This document shows, piece by piece, positions 44,842 to 52,071 of a stretch of 58,382 nucleotides of DNA. Made by a program: the position numbers and the translations under genes. Location: positions 1 to 58,382 of IMG/VR virus record IMGVR_UViG_3300036792_000539. One strand, 5' to 3'. Position 1 is the first letter of the stretch; the number at the start of each line of letters is the position of its first letter. The notes beneath the pieces were generated by a model. It was not told the origin of the DNA. It made no database searches and worked only from the letters and a program-made list of their open reading frames with translations. Source of the stretch: a virus.

Positions 44842-46018
44842 TTGTTTTCAATTGTTTAAAAATTTCCAGCACTCCGAATGCCCGAATCAGCGCATCCTCA
44901 ATCGCCGGCCCCTGCAGTCCTTTTTCCGTCATATGAGCCCTCGCCATCTTCCAGAGTACTTCATTCCAGCCAGATATGTAGTAATGCAGCTCCTCTGCCT
45001 TGAGCGCAGCAAAATGCTCATCAGTAATCGAGGTGACAGTCACTTGCTCCGGATTGGCGCACCACTGGCTGTAGATGCTATTCACCTCCTCCTGGATCTT
45101 CGCCAGCGGCGGCCCTTTTGGCGCAGCGGCCGCTGGCGCGGTGGCTCCTGATTTTTTCCATCGCACATCGTTATCCTCCCATTTTACCAGCCGAAGCTCG
45201 AGTACCCATGTTTCCTCCAGCTCCCACTTCATTTTCGTCCGCGACTTGTTGGCCTCCCGCCAGTAGTCGTAAAAAGCCCGGATCATTTCTTTTCCATAGG
45301 TCGACAGGTGGGGGACCAGGCTTTGGTAAAATTCCTTTTCCCGTTCGAGCATAGCCAGTTGCTTTTCTTCCGTCTTATTCCGTGGGGGGGGCAAAGGCGC
45401 GTCAGCGCCTCCTTCCCCCTCCCCTTTTTTCTCTTTATTATCCTTATTTATATTTGTTCCCTGACTGTTCCCTGACTGTTCCCTGACTGTGTCATTCTGT
45501 GTCCCTTTTGCTGTACCCGCACTCTCATCTAATCCTTTGCTGTCCTGCGTTTCACTGTCCCTTTTGCTACACCTTTTGTTTTTTTCCGGCTGTTCCTTCT
45601 GCGTCCCGTCATTTTGATCTAATCCAGTGCCATTGCGGGTTTTGCTATCCCTTTTGCTTCCCATATCATTTTCCGTTCTTCCGATCGAATTATACCTTTC
45701 GAAGTTCACGAGTGAGAGTTTCGTGACACCACCTTCTTTGCCGACGACGACCATCTCTTGGCTACGCAATACTTCAACAAAGTCACACGTTTTATGGATC
45801 GACCAGTTCCACCGGCTCGCTATCCACCTGATGGAGGCGACAATTTCTCCCCGGTTGCGGGTGATCGCCTTTCCTTTAATCAGCTCCGTTTGACCGTCCA
45901 CAAAGGACGCCAGTTGAATTAAGTCCAGCCAGGCCTCGAATCGACTGAACACTCTGTGTTCATTGTAAAGAAAATGCTCGAATAGGGTTCTTCTGATCGG
46001 TATAAATCCTTTGCTCAT
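44810..46018 (-). CDS. Phage replication initiator (lambda O / DnaD-type)
   Basis: A 402-residue protein. The N-terminal 115 residues form a winged-helix domain (FEHFLYNEHRVFSRFEAWLD, ITRNRGEIVASIRWIASRWN) like phage replication proteins. The middle (115-210) is a Gln/Asn/Lys/Gly/Thr-rich disordered segment with internal repeats. The C-terminal part has a conserved-looking helical region (ALKAEELHYYISGWNEVLWK). Domain order and the repeats inside the gene resemble lambda O, where the origin lies within the gene. Confidence 0.7.
   Translation of the reverse strand: MSKGFIPIRRTLFEHFLYNEHRVFSRFEAWLDLIQLASFVDGQTELIKGKAITRNRGEIVASIRWIASRWNWSIHKTCDFVEVLRSQEMVVVGKEGGVTKLSLVNFERYNSIGRTENDMGSKRDSKTRNGTGLDQNDGTQKEQPEKNKRCSKRDSETQDSKGLDESAGTAKGTQNDTVREQSGNSQGTNINKDNKEKKGEGEGGADAPLPPPRNKTEEKQLAMLEREKEFYQSLVPHLSTYGKEMIRAFYDYWREANKSRTKMKWELEETWVLELRLVKWEDNDVRWKKSGATAPAAAAPKGPPLAKIQEEVNSIYSQWCANPEQVTVTSITDEHFAALKAEELHYYISGWNEVLWKMARAHMTEKGLQGPAIEDALIRAFGVLEIFKQLKTNGKNRIFNRP
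45456..45490. repeat. Three 11-bp direct repeats in the replication gene (candidate origin iterons)
   Basis: GTTCCCTGACT is repeated three times without spacer (45456-45488) and a fourth copy begins (GT). Because 11 is not a multiple of three, the repeat is read in three frames and does not encode a protein repeat, which favours a DNA function. Larger diverged repeats flank it. In lambda, origin iterons lie inside the initiator gene. Confidence 0.5.
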
Positions 46019-46054
46019 CCGATTGTGAGGATTTTAGCGGGCACGGATTAAAAC

Positions 46055-46270
46055 CTAAGCCTCTGTATCGGCTGTCTTCAGTTCCGGCACGAGGGCCGGC
46101 AGCTGCGCAATAAGTCGGTCCAGATCTGCTTCACGCCGTTTGGCCTCGGCATAATGGGCTTGTTTCATTTTGGATTCCTTCGGCTCCCGGCACGCGTAGT
46201 AAGCCTTCTGCGCCTCCCGGCATTTTTTGGCCGTTCTATACACCTGCTTTAGAACATATACTGCATCCAT
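46055..46270 (-). CDS. Hypothetical small coiled-coil protein, 71 aa
   Basis: A 71-residue, highly charged helix (AKKCREAQKAYYACREPKES, AEAKRREADLDRLIAQLPAL). It may be an adaptor or regulator of the replication protein encoded next. No family recognised. Confidence 0.5.
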   Translation of the reverse strand: MDAVYVLKQVYRTAKKCREAQKAYYACREPKESKMKQAHYAEAKRREADLDRLIAQLPALVPELKTADTEA

Positions 46271-46281
46271 GGCACTTGATT

Positions 46282-46690
46282 TTACGTAGTGGCGGCCGCT
46301 TTGACCTCCAGCAGCCAGTAGAGGGTATTCTGCCCGCGCACCTTGACCGGCTCCGGGACGATCGCGGCCCTTGCGGACTTATCCTTCGGCAATTCCCAGG
46401 CATCCATGAACGTCTGCACGAGCTCCAGATGATGGATCAGCAGGCCGCCTTTGGCGATCTTCTTCAGCGGGAAGCCTTGTTCATCCTTGAAGAAAAACCA
46501 CTGATCAGGGCTGGCATCATCCTGACAAAGACTGACCTTGTCGCCGGCTTTCAGCTCCATGAGCTGGCAGGCATTGACGCTGAAGGAAATTTGTCCTTTG
46601 CGGCCAAAGCCTATTTTGTTCACATTTTTTACCCCCCCCCCCGTTGACTTTGGCGGGAAGCGTTTCCTGCGAGAATACATTCAGTTTCAT
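46282..46690 (-). CDS. Phage protein whose frame is set by a G11 tract
   Basis: Two starts exist. The ATG at 46690 gives MKLNVFSQETLPAKVN, which resembles the usual start of a small Bacteroidetes phage protein family, and would enter the long downstream frame only if the following G tract had 10 bases (or 7 or 13). With the 11 G seen here it shifts frame and stops after about 40 more codons. The ATG at 46680 (MYSRRKRFPPKST) does reach the main frame. That frame encodes VNKIGFGRKGQISFSVNAC, AGDKVSLCQDD and LFHHLELVQ-like segments. The function is unknown. Slippage at this tract, or a sequence error, decides which N-terminus is made. Confidence 0.6.
46632..46642. repeat. Homopolymer of 11 C (G on the coding strand)
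   Basis: The longest mononucleotide G/C run noticed in the window, in the 5' part of the gene at 46282-46690. Tracts of this length are prone to slippage during replication and transcription and are also typical places for sequencing errors. Confidence 0.9.
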
Positions 46691-46718
46691 GTTGTTTGCT
46701 TTTATAAGAATGGAATGA

Positions 46719-47474
46719 TTACTTGATCGGGATTGGATTGACGGTCATGTTCTCCAGGTTCACATAGCAGCCATGGTGGCGGATGACGCCTTTGCGAAAG
46801 AGCTTCCATAGCAGCCCTGCTCCAAACTGCGCCAGCGTACTATTGATAAAAAGGTCCTGCCGGTTGATCGCCTGCGCGAGACTGCAGCTGGGCCCTTCAT
46901 CGACTTCTTTTAGTTTACTCAGCTGCGGGAACTTCTGTAGCACGGTCTTTAAGCTACCGGTTGTTCGCTTTTCGCCCGTTGGCTGCGGAGCCGGCTGGAT
47001 CGTTCCAAGGATGGCCTGCCCGGTCTCCTGTGCGTTGCCCATATCGAGCCAGTAGTAGGTGCGCTCGGTTGCGACACCCTTCCCCCTGGGCTTCAGCTGT
47101 GCTCCGATCTTTATGCGCCCGGCAGCGGTATCGATGCAGGTGATGATAATATTGGCCCCCTCGCTTCCGTCGAAGGCCCGGCTGTTGGCTTCCCAATCCA
47201 GACCAAAACAGCGATTAATCCGGCTGACCAGGACGAGCGCCTTATTCAGCCCGAGATCCGGCTCATAAAAAAGCTGCCGGGCAAGATTTGCTGCGGAGAC
47301 CACATCTGCATCCCAGGCGCGGATGTGAAGCCCAGGATGACCGAGCGCCTTTAGCGTCTCGTGCAGGCGCACGAGTTGGTTCAGCATCTGAGACCCGGTA
47401 CCGCCGAGGCCGACCAGGTGCACGGTGACCTTGTGCGCCGGATCCAGAAGATACTTTTGCGTATAATGGATCAT
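46719..47474 (-). CDS. PRTRC system ThiF family protein
   Basis: A 251-residue ThiF/E1-like protein. The nucleotide-binding start is HLVGLGGTGSQMLNQLVRL (about 20-38); later VVSAANLARQLFYEPDLGLNK resembles the ThiF Arg/Asp region, and TCIDTAAGRIKI the D-T loop. In PRTRC (ParB-related, ThiF-related cassette) clusters of plasmids and elements it accompanies proteins A-F. E1-like enzymes adenylate C-termini of small carrier proteins; a partner here is not known. It overlaps protein B by 4 bases. Confidence 0.85.
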   Translation of the reverse strand: MIHYTQKYLLDPAHKVTVHLVGLGGTGSQMLNQLVRLHETLKALGHPGLHIRAWDADVVSAANLARQLFYEPDLGLNKALVLVSRINRCFGLDWEANSRAFDGSEGANIIITCIDTAAGRIKIGAQLKPRGKGVATERTYYWLDMGNAQETGQAILGTIQPAPQPTGEKRTTGSLKTVLQKFPQLSKLKEVDEGPSCSLAQAINRQDLFINSTLAQFGAGLLWKLFRKGVIRHHGCYVNLENMTVNPIPIK

Positions 47475-48193
47475 AAAATATCTTTCACGGTTTTTTTGCC
47501 GATGGGCTGTAGCTCGTCGAGCTCCGCCCAGGTCAGCCGCTTATTTTTGATAAGTTTGGGCCACAAAAGATTGATGTTGGTCCTGGTCGGGCTCTTCGAA
47601 CCTTGGAGGTGCGAGAATTCACTCAGCCAGAAGAGGTCCTCCCAATATTTCATTAGGGCGGCGTAGGTACGTTCTTTGGGTTTGGGAACCATCGCACTAC
47701 CCAGGCAGACGTCGCCCTCTTCGCCCACATTGTGGAAAGGCGCCCGCAGTAGCGCGGTCTTCTCATCGGGGCGCCGGTCATCCGGGAGCGCATAGACCGC
47801 CAGCTCCCTGCGAGAGGCTTTGTAAAGCATAGGGGGCACAAAGGCTTCGCCGTTTGCGATGTGAAGCGACTTCTCGAAGAACAGCCGGCGACGTTCCGCG
47901 GGCCGGTGCCAGATCATGGCATAGTGACCGCCGGGCAGCCCCTCGTAAAAGAGGATATTTGGCGGCAGAAGGCCTGAGATAGCAATCCGGTTCTGCCGAT
48001 CATCAAAAAAAACGTCAATCATCCCCTGGATCGTCTCCTGCTTAAGCGGCTTGGCTTCCAGGAGCGCACCCTGATCGTCAATTTCGTGGCTCTCGAGATA
48101 AGCATCGCCCCAATCGTCCATCATGGAGGTATATGCTATGATCGCCAGGCGCGGTTGAAATGTCTTGGTCAGTCGTTCGGTAAGCTGATTCAT
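47471..48193 (-). CDS. PRTRC system protein B
   Basis: A 240-residue protein in the standard slot before ThiF. Recognisable parts are HYAMIWHRPAERRRLFF, FVPPMLYKASRRELAVYALP and KTALLRAPFHNVGEEGDVCL, followed by YAALMKYWEDLFWLSEFSHL, the pattern of PRTRC protein B. The biochemical role is unknown. It starts with an ATGA overlap on protein F, so the cassette is one translation unit. Confidence 0.85.
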   Translation of the reverse strand: MNQLTERLTKTFQPRLAIIAYTSMMDDWGDAYLESHEIDDQGALLEAKPLKQETIQGMIDVFFDDRQNRIAISGLLPPNILFYEGLPGGHYAMIWHRPAERRRLFFEKSLHIANGEAFVPPMLYKASRRELAVYALPDDRRPDEKTALLRAPFHNVGEEGDVCLGSAMVPKPKERTYAALMKYWEDLFWLSEFSHLQGSKSPTRTNINLLWPKLIKNKRLTWAELDELQPIGKKTVKDIL

Positions 48194-49320
48194 CTTTTTC
48201 TCAAGTATTTGGTGACGAGCTCCTGGGCCCGGCTGGTGAATTGCTGCAGCTGCATCGGCCATCCCAGGAGCGACTCCAGCTTATCCAGGTCCGCCTTCGT
48301 CGTCTTTTTTTTGATTTGAAGCGTAACAAAGGGATGCTCTACCCCTTCCTGGGCATTGGCATCGAGAAAGGTTTCGGTTTCCTGGGTGATCAGATCGGAG
48401 GCATCGAATAAGATAGCAGATTGATCGAGCAGGTGCAGATAGCTGGCAAAATCGTCTCCGTAGTAACCGCGGTAGATGTAATCCGTCAGACTTCGCCCCT
48501 GCCGCATGATCTCGACCCCCTGGTGAATAAGATTGGCGATGGGCTGACCTGCTTTATAACAGCGCGCCCGGCTTTGCATTTGGGGGAGCGGAATTTTGGG
48601 CGCTTTGCGGATCAGGGCGATATATCTTTTCGGATCCCCCTTTTCGTATTCGGCAATCGCCTTTTTCACTTGCCTTTTATCTTCCGCATTTTCAAAATCA
48701 TTCACCAAGACGCTATCTTTCAGGTAGTCCAGCCCATAAGCCATAATGCCGTCGTCCCAGATGGGGATCTGGCAAGCCGAGGAGTATTGATTCAGGAAGG
48801 AGAGGAACAGGCCAAATAATCGCTTATTTTCCTTTTCCAGCTTCCGGAGCGCCGGGCCTACTTCAAAGGCCGACCAGGACCAGTCGTAGGGGCATTCCTG
48901 AAAGATCGTTACCACATAATCCTTCCCCTCCCGGTCAATGTTGAACTCAAACCCCCTGGGTATTTGATCACTCAGGCGACGCAGGACGTAGGCTGCCGCA
49001 AAGGGCATGGTAATCCCCTTTTCCAACGGATCAAAATCAACCGGCTTTCCGGTGCGGATCGTCTCCAGCCGTTTTGCGGCAGACAGCAGGATCTGATAAA
49101 GCCCTTTGGGATCATCGAGCGGATGGCCGAGCGCTTTAAAGAAGACCTCCGTACCCGGCTTCTCCTTGAATCTTACGGTATAAAGGGTAGGTCTTGCGAC
49201 GGCAGCATCCGGCGTTCGTTCTCCTGATCGCGGGCGTGAAGCCGGAGATCTCTTCTTTCCTCGCGCAGTACGCGACCGAGCTGATGATGGAGATCGTCTG
49301 GTCTTAACTTTTTTCGGCAT
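48190..49320 (-). CDS. PRTRC system protein F
   Basis: A 376-residue protein. After a basic, Arg/Ser-rich N-terminus (about 1-45) comes the conserved body (AYVLRRLSDQIPRGFEFNI, TIFQECPYDWSWSAFEVGP, FLNQYSSACQIPIWDDGIMA) of PRTRC protein F. The start is uncertain: the ATG at 49320 (MPKKVKTRRS) avoids overlap with protein C, while 49383 is also open. Confidence 0.8.
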   Translation of the reverse strand: MPKKVKTRRSPSSARSRTARGKKRSPASRPRSGERTPDAAVARPTLYTVRFKEKPGTEVFFKALGHPLDDPKGLYQILLSAAKRLETIRTGKPVDFDPLEKGITMPFAAAYVLRRLSDQIPRGFEFNIDREGKDYVVTIFQECPYDWSWSAFEVGPALRKLEKENKRLFGLFLSFLNQYSSACQIPIWDDGIMAYGLDYLKDSVLVNDFENAEDKRQVKKAIAEYEKGDPKRYIALIRKAPKIPLPQMQSRARCYKAGQPIANLIHQGVEIMRQGRSLTDYIYRGYYGDDFASYLHLLDQSAILFDASDLITQETETFLDANAQEGVEHPFVTLQIKKKTTKADLDKLESLLGWPMQLQQFTSRAQELVTKYLRKR

Positions 49321-49348
49321 GATTTCTTGAAGTCTTTGGTTTTCATCT

Positions 49349-49570
49349 TTATCCTTTGGTTCCAACGGTCGTCTTGAACTCATAGACCGCCTTATCTCCC
49401 TCGATCTTCGGTCCCGCGATCGTGGAGGTCGTCAGCTCTTCATGCTGGCCGGCATAGAATTGCATCACCTCTTCGGGGGAGAGATTAGGGTTAAAGTCGG
49501 AGAGCTCGACGGTCTTGCCGTCTTTTTTGAAATGGAATATGCGGGTGAGGCCTGTTACTTGTAATGCCAT
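49349..49570 (-). CDS. PRTRC system protein C
   Basis: A 73-residue protein starting MALQVTGLTRIFHFKKDGKT, with the typical end FKTTVGTKG. Small size, the FNPNLSPEEVMQFYAGQHEE segment and its order between E and F identify it. With a Gly as last residue next to a ThiF-like gene in the same cassette, it resembles a ubiquitin-like carrier substrate in size and tail; this is inference. Confidence 0.85.
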   Translation of the reverse strand: MALQVTGLTRIFHFKKDGKTVELSDFNPNLSPEEVMQFYAGQHEELTTSTIAGPKIEGDKAVYEFKTTVGTKG

Positions 49571-49625
49571 ATGCTCGATTTTAATTGGTTTCCGTTTCAG
49601 GTGATTGGGTTTCAAGAGAAGTAGG

Positions 49626-50090
49626 CTACGCTTCCGGTAAGAGATCCGGCGCGGGCTGGGAGAACATATCACCGACCAGGAGAGCAGGCGCGGTTTTACT
49701 CTTCTCTTCTTTAACCCGCTTCTCCCGTTTGGGCGTCTTGTCCTTTTGAGCAATCTTTTTCTCCTTTGCTGCTTTAGCGGCCTTAGAGGACCTTGCATAT
49801 GCCGGCGCCTTCTTCTCCTTCGACGCTTCCTTTTCCTTGGTTTCGGCGTCCCGCTTCACCTGGTCGAGGTTGCTGAGCAGGCCTTTGATCGCATTCATCT
49901 GGCCGGTTACCTGGTCAAAGAAGCCTTCATCGAGCTCCGCAGCCGTACCGGTCAGCACCAAGGGTTTTACTTTTGAGGCGTTCTTCGCCTGGGGCTCTAC
50001 CGACATGGTAATCGTCCCGTCTTTGCCTTTGATCCGGAGCACCAGATCCATTCCCTGCCCCAGCGATTCGAGTTGTTGGAAAAAGTTCAT
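49626..50090 (-). CDS. PRTRC system protein E
   Basis: A 154-residue protein. The N-terminal half (MNFFQQLESLGQGMDLVLRI, KVKPLVLTGTAAELDEGFFD, QVTGQMNAIKGLLSNLDQVK) matches PRTRC protein E. The second half is a Lys/Ala/Glu-rich disordered tail ending MFSQPAPDLLPEA. It begins 7 bases after the clamp gene stop and is the first gene of the PRTRC cassette. Confidence 0.8.
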   Translation of the reverse strand: MNFFQQLESLGQGMDLVLRIKGKDGTITMSVEPQAKNASKVKPLVLTGTAAELDEGFFDQVTGQMNAIKGLLSNLDQVKRDAETKEKEASKEKKAPAYARSSKAAKAAKEKKIAQKDKTPKREKRVKEEKSKTAPALLVGDMFSQPAPDLLPEA

Positions 50091-50097
50091 ATTGTTG

Positions 50098-51186
50098 TCA
50101 TTGTAGCATTAGTGGCATAATAAGTCCGAGATAATTGGCATCTTCCTCCGAGGTGATCACCACGCCGCGGTTGGGCCCGTCGATGTGAAGGAAAAGATCA
50201 TCGAAGGGCAGCTGCCCAAGTACCGTTCTCAGCAGCACCGGCGCCAGGGCGATCTGCAATGTCTTTCCCGCGTATTCACCGGGCATCGTAACGACAGAAT
50301 CGCGCCCCCGCTCTTCGCTGGCGGAGGCCAGCTTGAATCGCCCGTTCCGGCTTTCCAGAGGTTCAAATTGCAGCAGGATCTGTTTGTCATCCGTCAGCAG
50401 GCATTTATTAAGGGAGGTCATGAGCTGAAGCCGGCCGACTGTAAGATTTGCCTCGCTGTTGGGAATCACCACCTTCCAGTCCGGATACTTATCGCTGGAC
50501 CGGGTGCTGATGACAGTAATATGGTCCGCCTGAAACGCAACATGATGAGAATGCCAGCGGAGCGTTGTTTTCTCCAGGCCTTCCAGAGCAAGGCCGATCT
50601 TAGGGGAAACAAGGATGGTCTCCGTTGTCGGCACCCCCATCGGGAACCGGTATTTGAACAGGGCATGGGCATTCGTAGAGACGATCGTGATGGCATCAGG
50701 GGTTAGTTCAAGGCAGGCCTTGGTCATGGCGGGTCGCAAGTCATCCTTGGATGCGGTGGCCATGGACCGGAGAAGCCAGGTCATGAATTCCTCGTTCAGT
50801 TCCAGACTATTCTTTTTGGGGATGTCCGGAAGCTTTGGAAAATTGCCCACCTCCTCGAGTCCGGCAAGGTGGAAGACCTCGTCGGCGGCGGAAAACCGCG
50901 CCTTCTTGCCGTTCAGCTCGATCACCAGTGGCTGGTTTCCCAATAGGGGGACGAGCTTTGAGAGGAACTCGAAGGGAATAAGCATCTCAAACTCCTGGGC
51001 GCACTCACAGGAACAAGTATAGCTGATGGTCAGCTCCAGGTCCGTCGATATCAGCTCCAGCTCGTTCTTCCGCGCCCTGCAATAAAGATTTAATAACACA
51101 TCGAGCGCAGGTTTTTTGAGGACGGCCTGGCTTAGATGTCGGAGCGCCGGTTTGAGGCTCTCCGTCGAAATGATGACTTTTTTCAT
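50098..51186 (-). CDS. dnaN: DNA polymerase III sliding clamp (beta subunit), phage copy
   Basis: A 362-residue beta clamp with three domains of the usual length. It starts MKKVIISTESLKPALRHLSQ and ends in the clamp signature GLIMPLMLQ. Residues typical of the ring (LELISTDLELTISYTCSCEC, FPKLPDI) are seen. It would tether polymerase, and perhaps the recombination enzymes, to DNA. A viral dnaN next to PRTRC and RecT suggests the phage partly redirects host replisomes to itself. Confidence 0.9.
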   Translation of the reverse strand: MKKVIISTESLKPALRHLSQAVLKKPALDVLLNLYCRARKNELELISTDLELTISYTCSCECAQEFEMLIPFEFLSKLVPLLGNQPLVIELNGKKARFSAADEVFHLAGLEEVGNFPKLPDIPKKNSLELNEEFMTWLLRSMATASKDDLRPAMTKACLELTPDAITIVSTNAHALFKYRFPMGVPTTETILVSPKIGLALEGLEKTTLRWHSHHVAFQADHITVISTRSSDKYPDWKVVIPNSEANLTVGRLQLMTSLNKCLLTDDKQILLQFEPLESRNGRFKLASASEERGRDSVVTMPGEYAGKTLQIALAPVLLRTVLGQLPFDDLFLHIDGPNRGVVITSEEDANYLGLIMPLMLQ

Positions 51187-51436
51187 TCAAAAACTGTTTA
51201 TATAATCGCTTGATCGAATTTTTACCGTGTAACCGCTGAACAGCCCGAATACTGATCACCTGCTTATCTGTGCCCTTCGGCTTGAGGATGTTCCATTTAT
51301 TGATAGACCTGATCAGGTTGTCCGGTATCCGAAGCACCGGAATCCGGTTGCCTTCATAGAGCGTCAGCTTACCATGCACCTTCACCAGGTAGGCGCCGCG
51401 GAGCAATTTTGATATGAGGAGTTTTCTATTTTTCAT
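51005..51436 (-). CDS. Hypothetical basic protein overlapping dnaN, 143 aa
   Basis: A basic protein starting MKNRKLLISKLLRGAYLVKV. The region up to about residue 84 (IRAVQRLHGKNSIKRLYKQF) looks protein-like. The last 60 residues overlap the dnaN start by 182 bases in another frame and look less convincing, so the end may be artificial (frameshift or longer overlap). No family recognised. Confidence 0.5.
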   Translation of the reverse strand: MKNRKLLISKLLRGAYLVKVHGKLTLYEGNRIPVLRIPDNLIRSINKWNILKPKGTDKQVISIRAVQRLHGKNSIKRLYKQFLNEKSHHFDGEPQTGAPTSKPGRPQKTCARCVIKSLLQGAEERAGADIDGPGADHQLYLFL

Positions 51437-51437
51437 A

Positions 51438-51779
51438 TCAGAACAGCGATCGCTGGTTTTCTTCTTTGGGCGGATCCGGGCGGCGCGCGCGGTTGGTTTT
51501 GGTAGGGCTGCTTTTCGGGCTTTGCGTGGCGACAGCCGGCGGGGCAGCAACCACCGGTTGTCTATGTTCTTCGGCGGTTGGCGGAGGCGTCGACTGGGCC
51601 AGCCATTCCGCCGGTATATCAAGGATATCGCTGGCCAGCGCCGGGTATTTAAATCCGCTCTGACCCTTTACAATAAAGACATGCCCGTGAACGGAAATGA
51701 TCTCCACTTCCTCGCCGGCGGCGCCGTATATTCTTTTGGGCGGGAGCGCGCTTCGGATATCGTGCTTAAGGGTAGGCAT
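51438..51779 (-). CDS. Hypothetical protein with Pro/Ala-rich tail, 113 aa
   Basis: A 113-residue protein. The N-terminal 55 residues are folded-looking (MPTLKHDIRSALPPKRIYG, VFIVKGQSGFKYPALASDIL). The rest is a Pro/Ala/Thr/Ser-rich disordered tail ending RSLF. The ATG at 51779 is one base past the upstream stop. The tail end could be a clamp- or SSB-type docking peptide, but that is a guess. Confidence 0.5.
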   Translation of the reverse strand: MPTLKHDIRSALPPKRIYGAAGEEVEIISVHGHVFIVKGQSGFKYPALASDILDIPAEWLAQSTPPPTAEEHRQPVVAAPPAVATQSPKSSPTKTNRARRPDPPKEENQRSLF

Positions 51780-51780
51780 G

Positions 51781-52071
51781 TCAGGTGAATTCATAGCGTT
51801 CGTTCTCTTTTACGATCGTTGTCTGGAAGGGGAAGGCTTCCTTTGGCACCCGTTCGATCATCTCCCGCAGCGTCGCTGATCCGGTAAAAATGACGTGCTG
51901 CGTCTCCCCGATCCGGATCTGCAAGTCCAGGCGATCGCCGTCGAACTTGGATTTCTCGATCTTGAAGGCTTCGACCGTGATTGACCGGTTGAGGATCCTG
52001 TCGATCTTGATTTTGTCGCCCACGAATCCTTTCTGGGCCGGCTTGATCCCGAATTCCTTGAAATTTCTCAT
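51781..52071 (-). CDS. Small protein overlapping the DGR reverse transcriptase, 96 aa
   Basis: A 96-residue protein starting MRNFKEFGIKPAQKGFVGDK, with IKIDRILNRSITVEAFKIEK, HVIFTGSATLREMIERVP and FPFQTTIVKENERYEF: a beta-rich small domain. As far as I recall, relatives lie next to reverse transcriptases in Bacteroidetes mobile elements. Almost the whole gene lies inside the RT open frame in another frame (281 bases), so it is either an overlapping accessory gene or the true C-terminal part of the RT reached by a frameshift. A longer in-frame ATG is at 52107. Confidence 0.7.
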   Translation of the reverse strand: MRNFKEFGIKPAQKGFVGDKIKIDRILNRSITVEAFKIEKSKFDGDRLDLQIRIGETQHVIFTGSATLREMIERVPKEAFPFQTTIVKENERYEFT

